Source of the DNA: Desulfosarcina sp.
GTDB lineage: Bacteria > Desulfobacterota > Desulfobacteria > Desulfobacterales > Desulfosarcinaceae
Reading direction: 5' to 3'
DNA length: 43,509 bases
Assembly (NCBI GenBank): GCA_014237405.1
Contig: JABZFO010000141.1
Coordinates: forward strand, 1 to 43,509
In this document: positions 34,514 through 41,446 of the stretch, one piece after another
Numbering within the stretch: the first letter of the stretch is position 1
Layout: the number at the start of each line of letters is the position of its first letter
Program-made: the position numbers and the translations under genes
The notes under the pieces: generated by a model
What the model was told of the DNA's origin: nothing
Databases searched by the model: none
The model's input: only the letters and a program-made list of their open reading frames with translations

Positions 34514-35473
34514 ATGGCTAAAGTACTCGTAATTGCAGACATCAAACAAGGTGTACTAAAAGGCAGCACAACCGAACTTTTGTCAAAAGCCAAAGCCATC
34601 GGCGCAGAAACCGCTGTGGTGGCCATTGGCAGTAACATAGAATCTTTAATTCCCGACTTGGTAAATGCCGGTTCCGATACGCAATATATCGCCGATGATT
34701 CGGGACTGGAGTTGTTTTCAGCCGGTCCATACGCATCCTGTGTCGTCGACGCAGCCAAACAATTTGGTGCCAATCTGATTTGGTTTGGGTTTTCCGAAAG
34801 CGGCAAAGCCGTCGCTCCGAGGGTTGCAGCGCAACTGGATGCCGCGTGCGCAACTGAAATTACCGATGTGATGCTGGAAGGAGATCAAGTCGAAGTAACA
34901 AGACCCGCCATTGCAAATAAAGTGATGCAACGGGTGAAAGTCAATACCGAACAACTGGTGGCAGTCGTCAGGGCAGGCGCGTTTGAGGCGACGGAAGGAA
35001 TCACAGGAACCGAAAACGTAGTCAAACTTTCTCCTCCGGCACCTGATTTAAAGGCCGTGATCAAGGAACTCCTATCGGATGCAAGCGGTGAAATCGATCT
35101 TGCCGATGCCGACATCGTCATCTCAGTGGGGCGGGGCGCCAAGGATCAAGCCGGTGTCGATCTAGTAAGAGAACTGGCCAACGATCTAGATGCGGGTTTT
35201 GGCTCTTCCCGCGCGATGGTGGATGGTGGTTTCATGGCACATAATAAGCAAGTCGGACAAACCGGTAAAATTGTCGCACCTTCCCTTTATATGGCAATCG
35301 GTATCTCCGGAGCCATTCAGCACCTTGCGGGGATGAGCGGCTCACAAGTGATTCTGGCGGTTAATAAAGATACCGAAGCACCCATCTTCAATGTGGCTGA
35401 CTATGGTATCGTCGGAGACCTCTTCGAGGTGGTTCCGGTTCTCCGCGAAGAGATTAAAAAAATTAGAGGTTAG
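34514..35473 (+). CDS. etfA: Electron transfer flavoprotein alpha subunit
   Basis: A 319-aa EtfA. The C-terminal FAD domain is well conserved: VISVGRGAKDQAG (about 197-209), FGSSRAMVDGGF, NKQVGQTGKIVAPSLYMAIGISGAIQHLAGM (about 244-275) and ADYGIVGDLFEVVPVL. Complete. It forms a heterodimer with the upstream etfB product. The next gene, 90 bp downstream, encodes a membrane FeS oxidoreductase that is the likely electron acceptor. Confidence 0.95.
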   Translation: MAKVLVIADIKQGVLKGSTTELLSKAKAIGAETAVVAIGSNIESLIPDLVNAGSDTQYIADDSGLELFSAGPYASCVVDAAKQFGANLIWFGFSESGKAVAPRVAAQLDAACATEITDVMLEGDQVEVTRPAIANKVMQRVKVNTEQLVAVVRAGAFEATEGITGTENVVKLSPPAPDLKAVIKELLSDASGEIDLADADIVISVGRGAKDQAGVDLVRELANDLDAGFGSSRAMVDGGFMAHNKQVGQTGKIVAPSLYMAIGISGAIQHLAGMSGSQVILAVNKDTEAPIFNVADYGIVGDLFEVVPVLREEIKKIRG

Positions 35474-35563
35474 GTCCTTAGACCGCCAAATCTAATTTTG
35501 ATTGCAGCAAAATGCGGTATTCCTTTGGTTTAACACGGCTTACCATTAGTTGATGAGGCAACT

Positions 35564-37672
35564 GTGAATCCTTTATTGATGTCCCTTCTACTCATTGCCG
35601 GTCTGGCAATTTTTGGCCGTACGATGGTTCGCAAAATTCAATTGTTAAAGGCACTCGAACCCACCGATAGAGCCGATCATCTGAAGGAACGATTGATGAA
35701 TATGGTAATTCTGGCCATCGGCCAGAAACGCCTGGTCGGAAGAGCAAAAGAGAGAGGTTCGGGTGTTATGCATGCGTTTATTTTTTGGGGATTCTGTGTT
35801 TTATTGATTCGCAGCCTGACCTTATATGGAGAGGGATTTGTCGAAGGATATCACCTGCCGTTTTTGGGTGGTGATTATTTGGTCGGATATCTTTATATCG
35901 CCGTAAAAGATATCATGGAAGGGATCGTCTTATTGATGATCCTCTACGCAATTTTTCGTCGCGCCGTTCTAAAGCCAAAACGAATGCACAATACCTACGA
36001 AGCCTATCTGGTCTTGGCGATGATCGGGATCTTGATGGTGTCTGATCTGTTGTACGACGGCGCACGGTACAACTTAATTCAACTATATAACAACCCGGGA
36101 GATATCCACTACTTCAATAATCTGCAATATGGTTCCGAATTCCTTTGGACGCCGATATCGGTGGGAGCGGCCACCCTGGTTTCGGGATTGAGCGCCGAAG
36201 CCAACACCCACATCTTGGTCATTATGTTTTGGCTTCACATCTGTACGCAGCTGACATTTTTGAATATTCTTCCTACGGGCAAGCATTTTCATGTGATCAC
36301 CGCACTTCCAAACGTTTTTCTGAAAAGCCTGGGCTATCCTCATGAAAAACCGAAACTGCTGGATTTGGAAGACGAAGCCGCCTGGGAGGAAGAATCCTTA
36401 GGGATCAATCATATCCATCAACTCAATTGGAAACAGGGGCTGGACCTTTACACCTGCACCGAATGTGGACGATGCAAAGAGGTCTGCCCGACATATACCA
36501 CCGACAAACCGTTAAATTTGCATGAATTCAATGACAAACTGAAGCTTGAACTATTGGAAAATGCCGATAAAATCATCAAAAAAGCCAAGTTATCATCCAC
36601 AATCAAGCAAAGCGAAGATTCCGAACAAATTGAAAAGATCAAGGAAGAGATCACCGAGCTCAACAGCAAAAGACAATTAATTGGTGAGGTAATCGCAGAA
36701 GACACACTTTGGGCATGTACAACTTGCCGTGCCTGCGAAGAAGTTTGCCCGGTGACCATTGAACATGTGCCCAGAATTATTGCCATGAGACAGGGGCAAA
36801 CCTTGATGGCGGAGTCTTACCCCAAGGAACTGAACACGGCCCTGAAAGGGCTTGAACGGAACGGCAACCCGTGGGGAATCGGTTATGATAAACGCGCCGA
36901 TTGGGCCAAAGGGTTGGACGTCAAAATGATGGCGGACGACTCGGATGTCGATTATCTCCTTTGGGTTGGATGTGCCGGTTCATTCGATGATCGATCCAAA
37001 AAAGTATCGACAAGCCTGGTTAGAATTCTGCAAAAAGCAGGTGTCAGCTTCGCTATTTTGGGTGTGGAGGAAAAATGTACCGGCGACTTTGCCAGACGTG
37101 TTGGCAATGAAATGATGTTTCAAATGATGGCCGAGGAAAACATTGCAACGCTGAACAACTATAAAGTGAAAAAAATAATCACAGCCTGCCCGCATTGTCT
37201 CAATTCCCTGAAACATGACTATCCCCAAATGGGAGGAAATTACGATGTGATCCATCATGCCGAGTTCATCGATCAACTCGTCAAAGAAGGAAAAATCAAA
37301 CTGAAACAATCGCTGGAAGGCGCTCTGACATATCATGATCCCTGTTACCTGGGACGATATAATAACATTTACGATCAACCAAGATCTATCCTGCGATCCG
37401 TTTCTAAGGGTGGATTCAAGGAACTCGAACGGCACGGTCGGGAAAGCTTTTGTTGCGGTGCCGGTGGGGGAAGAATGTGGATGGAAGAGACCATCGGTAA
37501 AAGAATCTACCTGGAGCGTTCGGAAGAAATCGTCGGTCGGCAAGTCTCGACCGTAGCGGTTGGTTGCCCCTTCTGCCTGACGATGATCGAAGACGGGATG
37601 AAAGAGATAGGGAAGGAAGAGGCGATCAAGACAATGGATATCGCTGAGCTTGTGGGAAAAAATATGGAGTAA
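35564..37672 (+). CDS. Membrane-bound Etf:menaquinone oxidoreductase (EMO-like, HdrD/GlpC-type)
   Basis: A 702-aa integral membrane iron-sulfur protein. About six membrane segments with histidines suitable for heme b fill residues 1-250 (HAFIFWGFCVLLIRS, MFWLHICTQL). Two ferredoxin clusters follow: CTECGRCKEVC (298-308) and CTTCRACEEVC. Two CCG domains complete it: GCAGSF/EEKCTGD/CPHC and CYLGRYN/FCCGAGGGRMW/CPFC. This architecture next to etfBA is that of EMO, proposed to oxidise reduced EtfAB and reduce menaquinone in deltaproteobacteria. The assignment is by architecture and context. Confidence 0.87.
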   Translation: MNPLLMSLLLIAGLAIFGRTMVRKIQLLKALEPTDRADHLKERLMNMVILAIGQKRLVGRAKERGSGVMHAFIFWGFCVLLIRSLTLYGEGFVEGYHLPFLGGDYLVGYLYIAVKDIMEGIVLLMILYAIFRRAVLKPKRMHNTYEAYLVLAMIGILMVSDLLYDGARYNLIQLYNNPGDIHYFNNLQYGSEFLWTPISVGAATLVSGLSAEANTHILVIMFWLHICTQLTFLNILPTGKHFHVITALPNVFLKSLGYPHEKPKLLDLEDEAAWEEESLGINHIHQLNWKQGLDLYTCTECGRCKEVCPTYTTDKPLNLHEFNDKLKLELLENADKIIKKAKLSSTIKQSEDSEQIEKIKEEITELNSKRQLIGEVIAEDTLWACTTCRACEEVCPVTIEHVPRIIAMRQGQTLMAESYPKELNTALKGLERNGNPWGIGYDKRADWAKGLDVKMMADDSDVDYLLWVGCAGSFDDRSKKVSTSLVRILQKAGVSFAILGVEEKCTGDFARRVGNEMMFQMMAEENIATLNNYKVKKIITACPHCLNSLKHDYPQMGGNYDVIHHAEFIDQLVKEGKIKLKQSLEGALTYHDPCYLGRYNNIYDQPRSILRSVSKGGFKELERHGRESFCCGAGGGRMWMEETIGKRIYLERSEEIVGRQVSTVAVGCPFCLTMIEDGMKEIGKEEAIKTMDIAELVGKNME

Positions 37673-37708
37673 TGCAAGCCTTAAAGGGTTATTTAGAAGG
37701 GGAAAAAA

Positions 37709-39715
37709 ATGAGGTACGCAGAGACAGGGTTTAATTTAGAAGTTGATCTAACCCGAGGAAATATCGAGCGGGTCGCAACTGATCCAAGAGATACCGAACT
37801 TTATCTGGGGGGTCTAGGTACTAACGCCAAGATATTGTGGGATAGGGTTCCGCCTGAAGTTGAACCCTTTTCTCCTGATAATCTACTAATATTTGCCACT
37901 GGTCTTTTATGTGGCACACCTGCTACTGGTTGTAATCGTACCATTGTTTCTACCATTTCTCCTCAGACCCGGTTAATGGCATTTTCAATGATGGGCGGAT
38001 TTTGGGCACCTGAATTGAAATATGCCGGTTATGACAAAGTGATCCTTCGTGGCAAGTCCTCCGATCTGGTATATTTGTGGATAAACAATGACAAAGTAGA
38101 AATACGTGATGCCTCTCATTTGCAGGGTAAAGGCGCCATTGAAACTGCAGAACTTATTCGGCACGAGTTGGAGGAGCCGAAAGCCCAGGTTGCTGCTATT
38201 GGCCTGGCCGGTGAAAACAGGGTCTATTATGCTTCCATCGAGCAGGGCAGGTCCAGTGCCAGCCGCGGCGGAATAGGCGCCGTTATGGGAGATAAAGGGG
38301 TAAAGGCGATAGTTGTTCGCGGAACAAAGGACATCAATGTTGCCCAACCAGCTGAATATTTAGAGCTTTGCAACGAAGTGCTGGAATATATAAAATTCCG
38401 GGAGAAAAATCCGATTCCGGGGGTAATACCCATTTTAGCCGTACTTGGGTCACCGCAGGAGATGGCAATCCACAATGAGCAGTGGCACACCGAAAATTTC
38501 ATGTGGGGAAATTCCCGCACCCGCAGAAAAGGGTTTTGGACCGAGGAAATTGCAGAGGCGTGGAAGGAGACTTTAGAAAGTTCGCGGACGCGGTTAATAA
38601 GTTGCTATAACTGTCCGCTGAAATGCGGGGCAACAATTTCCATGCCGGGACTTCCAACATACATGATGAAATGTTTCTCGAAACTGACGTATACCATGGC
38701 GGCATTTTCAGATCTGGATTTTGGTTTCAGAATCGCCCAACGTGCTACAGAGTATGGAGTGGACGGATACTCAACACCGCAAGTTATGGCCTTTGCCCTT
38801 GAACTTTACGAAAACGGCATTTTAACAGACGATGATTTTCCGGGAATGCCGTCCGATAGCGAGGGGAGATTTTTCTGGCTACTTGACAGAATTGTTCGGC
38901 GGGAAGGGATAGGAGATGTTTTGGCCAATGGTACCTATTGGGCGGCCAAAGAGATTGGTAACGGCGCAGATGAATATGCGCATAATAATATTAAGAAACA
39001 GGAGCAGCTTCCGCTCAAGCTGTCAATGCTGAATCCCATTTATTTTCTTATGTACTGTACCGGCGAGAAGATAAACATTACCCAGATTGAAGGGCAGTTC
39101 CCCCAGGCGCCTTTTCCTAAAAGAGAGCATAGAGAAAAATTTGTAAAGGACTGGTTCCAGGTTCCTGATGAAAAGTTTAAGCGATATTTTATGGACTGGG
39201 AACTTCGCGGAGAAAACTCAAATCCCTATTACCCAACTGTTGAAATGACTTGTGATATTGTGGACTGGCAAGAGATGATGCACTACATTGATGACGCCCT
39301 CGGGATGTGCGCCGGTTTGTCATCATTCCACCTGAAGCCTCCGTATCATATACACAATTTCCCGAAATTTATCTCATCAGGGGCCGGGTTCGATATGGAT
39401 GAAGCCAAACTAACGCAAGCAGCCAAGAGGTACCGAACTTTGGTTAGAGCCATTAATATAAGAAGAGGCATGAGGAGAAAAGATGAGAAGCCGCCAGAGG
39501 ACCATTGGAAGAAAAGATTTCCCGAGCTTGAAGCTGAGCTCTTAGATGCGTATTACAAATTTAAGGGTTGGAATAATCAGGGTATTCCTACTAAAGCGTC
39601 CTTACATGAATTGGATATGGATTACGTGAGCGAAGACTTTCTAGAGAGGGGGATCTTGACGGATAGTGAAGATGCTTCTGCAAAAGAGGCTTCGGCGGAA
39701 AATGAAAAAAAATAG
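37709..39715 (+). CDS. bamB: Class II benzoyl-CoA reductase, tungsten subunit BamB
   Basis: A 668-aa aldehyde:ferredoxin oxidoreductase-family protein holding bis-pterin tungsten; in BamBC it reduces benzoyl-CoA to cyclohexa-1,5-diene-1-carboxyl-CoA without ATP. The sequence is close to Geobacter BamB as I recall it (MRYAETGFNLEVDLTRGNIE, GLGTNAKILWDRVPPEV). E251, H255 and H260 (EMAIHNEQWH) and C322 fall exactly at the numbered zinc ligands reported for BamB. ISCYNCPLKCG (C299, C302, C306) binds the FeS cluster, with a late Cys in MCAGLSS. AAGGGG precedes the ATG. First gene of bamBCDE, 36 bp after the EMO gene. Confidence 0.93.
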   Translation: MRYAETGFNLEVDLTRGNIERVATDPRDTELYLGGLGTNAKILWDRVPPEVEPFSPDNLLIFATGLLCGTPATGCNRTIVSTISPQTRLMAFSMMGGFWAPELKYAGYDKVILRGKSSDLVYLWINNDKVEIRDASHLQGKGAIETAELIRHELEEPKAQVAAIGLAGENRVYYASIEQGRSSASRGGIGAVMGDKGVKAIVVRGTKDINVAQPAEYLELCNEVLEYIKFREKNPIPGVIPILAVLGSPQEMAIHNEQWHTENFMWGNSRTRRKGFWTEEIAEAWKETLESSRTRLISCYNCPLKCGATISMPGLPTYMMKCFSKLTYTMAAFSDLDFGFRIAQRATEYGVDGYSTPQVMAFALELYENGILTDDDFPGMPSDSEGRFFWLLDRIVRREGIGDVLANGTYWAAKEIGNGADEYAHNNIKKQEQLPLKLSMLNPIYFLMYCTGEKINITQIEGQFPQAPFPKREHREKFVKDWFQVPDEKFKRYFMDWELRGENSNPYYPTVEMTCDIVDWQEMMHYIDDALGMCAGLSSFHLKPPYHIHNFPKFISSGAGFDMDEAKLTQAAKRYRTLVRAINIRRGMRRKDEKPPEDHWKKRFPELEAELLDAYYKFKGWNNQGIPTKASLHELDMDYVSEDFLERGILTDSEDASAKEASAENEKK

Positions 39716-39732
39716 AGTGGAGGGCGAGAACC

Positions 39733-40191
39733 TTGACTGGTAATAAAACTGATAAAAAAAAGAAAATAATTAAAACAATAAAAATTGATGTTGATAAATG
39801 CAATGGTTGCCGGGCATGTGAGGTAATTTGCTCCGCCTTTCACGCTACGCCAAAATATAGCAGCAATAATCCGGCGAGGTCTCGTATTCGGGTGATTCTT
39901 GATCCACTAAGAGATGTATATGTTCCTGTATACGCGGGTGAGTATACTGTAGCCGAATGTGCCGGCAGAGACAAATACACGATTGGCGGAAAGGAATACG
40001 ATGAGTGTGCCTTCTGCAGGGCTTCCTGCCCATCCAGAGACATTTTCAAAGAACCCGATTCCGGTCTCCCTTTAAAATGCGATATGTGTGAAAGCGATCC
40101 GCCATTAGAAGAACCCATGTGTGTTCAGTGGTGCTTAGCTGGCCTGGAGAAGTTAATGGATACCGTTGCCCGAATGTCAGAGAAGGGCTAA
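39733..40191 (+). CDS. bamC: Benzoyl-CoA reductase ferredoxin subunit BamC
   Basis: A 152-aa polyferredoxin that carries electrons to BamB. Clusters: CNGCRACEVIC (23-33), CAFCRASC (about 96-103) with C in ECAGRD, and CDMCESDPP...MCVQWC in the C-terminal part, in the arrangement of DMSO-reductase-type electron-transfer subunits with three [4Fe-4S] clusters. TTG start behind GGAGGG, 17 bp after bamB. The Lys-rich N-terminus is not a signal peptide. Confidence 0.9.
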   Translation: MTGNKTDKKKKIIKTIKIDVDKCNGCRACEVICSAFHATPKYSSNNPARSRIRVILDPLRDVYVPVYAGEYTVAECAGRDKYTIGGKEYDECAFCRASCPSRDIFKEPDSGLPLKCDMCESDPPLEEPMCVQWCLAGLEKLMDTVARMSEKG

Positions 40192-40218
40192 AGCGAAAAA
40201 AGAGGATTAATAAAGACA

Positions 40219-41370
40219 GTGGAGACAGTAGCCCCCTTCATAGAAGTAATAGATGAGATAAAAGAGGCCGGTGGAGAAGTATTTAATTTATGCTTTCAGT
40301 GCGGATTGTGCGATGCTGTTTGTCCGTGGAACAAGGTTCGACCCTTTAGCATGCGCAAAATAATCCGGGAAGCTACATTCGGTTTGACTGAGATAGACGG
40401 TGAAGATATATGGCGTTGTACGACCTGCGGAAAATGTACTCAGCAGTGTCCCAGGGGAGTAAAACAGATAGAAATTGGGGTATCCTTACGCAGGGTTGCT
40501 TCGGAATATGAGGTTTTTCCTGCTTCTGTCCGTTCTGCTCGTACCGCAAGAGCAAGTCTGATTTCTGAAGGCAACCCCTTGCAGGGAGAACGAAAAAAGC
40601 GGGCTGACTGGGCAAAAGATCTGTCTGTGAAAACGTACACCGAGGGGATGGAAGCGTTGTATTTTGTCGGTTGCTATCTTAGTTATGACCCAAGAATGAA
40701 AAAGGTAGCGACTGCAACTGCCAATATCCTGAACAAAGCAGGGGTAAAATTTGGGATCCTGGGTGATAAAGAAAGCTGCTGCGGAGAAAGCATCCGCAAG
40801 ACAGGCAGTGAAGAAGTATTCAAAAACCTGGCCAAGGAAAATATCAAAACGTTTATTGATAACGGGGTACGAAAAATCATTGTATCTTCTCCTCATTGTT
40901 ACCACACCTTTAAAAACGAATATCCCGAATTTATGGTAAACTTTGAGGTCGTTTATATTTCCCAGTATATATTGGAACTCATCAACGAGGGAAGACTTGA
41001 ACTCACAGGTGAATTTGCAAAGAAAGTTACTTATCATGACCCATGTTATCTGGGGCGGCATAATGACATATATGATGAACCCCGCGAAGCTTTAAAGAAG
41101 ATACCTGGTTTGGAACTTGTTGAAATGACTGATTCGCGTAAAAATAGTCTCTGTTGCGGAGGGGGCGGGGGCAGGATTTGGATGGACACTCCAAAGGAAG
41201 ATAGATTCTCCGACCTTAGATTGGAACAAGCCAATGAGGTTGGAGCTCAAGTGCTGGTTACTTCCTGCCCATACTGCATTACCAATTTTGAGGAGAGCAG
41301 GCTAAACCTGGAGTATGAAGACATCCTGGAGATTAAGGACATCACGGAGATTGTCAATGATATGCTTTGA
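40219..41370 (+). CDS. bamD: HdrD/HdrB-like iron-sulfur subunit BamD
   Basis: A 383-aa soluble FeS protein. Two [4Fe-4S] sites, CFQCGLCDAVC and CTTCGKCTQQC, are followed by two CCG domains: FVGCYLSYDPR/ESCCGES/SPHCYHTF and CYLGRHNDIYDE/LCCGGGGGRIWMD/CPYC. In heterodisulfide reductases such domains bind the noncubane cluster. Here it should work with BamE in passing electrons to BamBC. It shares extensive architecture with the C-terminal half of the EMO protein upstream, suggesting an ancestral duplication. GTG start behind AGAGGA. Confidence 0.88.
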   Translation: METVAPFIEVIDEIKEAGGEVFNLCFQCGLCDAVCPWNKVRPFSMRKIIREATFGLTEIDGEDIWRCTTCGKCTQQCPRGVKQIEIGVSLRRVASEYEVFPASVRSARTARASLISEGNPLQGERKKRADWAKDLSVKTYTEGMEALYFVGCYLSYDPRMKKVATATANILNKAGVKFGILGDKESCCGESIRKTGSEEVFKNLAKENIKTFIDNGVRKIIVSSPHCYHTFKNEYPEFMVNFEVVYISQYILELINEGRLELTGEFAKKVTYHDPCYLGRHNDIYDEPREALKKIPGLELVEMTDSRKNSLCCGGGGGRIWMDTPKEDRFSDLRLEQANEVGAQVLVTSCPYCITNFEESRLNLEYEDILEIKDITEIVNDML

Positions 41371-41393
41371 AACCACTTCTAGAGAAGTGGTTT
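41370..41393. other. Perfect hairpin at the bamD-bamE junction
   Basis: AAACCACTTC (41370-41379) pairs with GAAGTGGTTT (41384-41393) around a TAGA loop: 10 bp without mismatch. It overlaps the last base of the bamD stop codon and precedes bamE by 53 bp. No long T run follows (GGTTT), so it may be a weak terminator/attenuator or an mRNA-processing site rather than a full terminator. Confidence 0.65.
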
Positions 41394-41446
41394 GGTTTAA
41401 ATCCGAATACTACAGACCCCAAAAAAATATGATGAGGAGATAGAAA

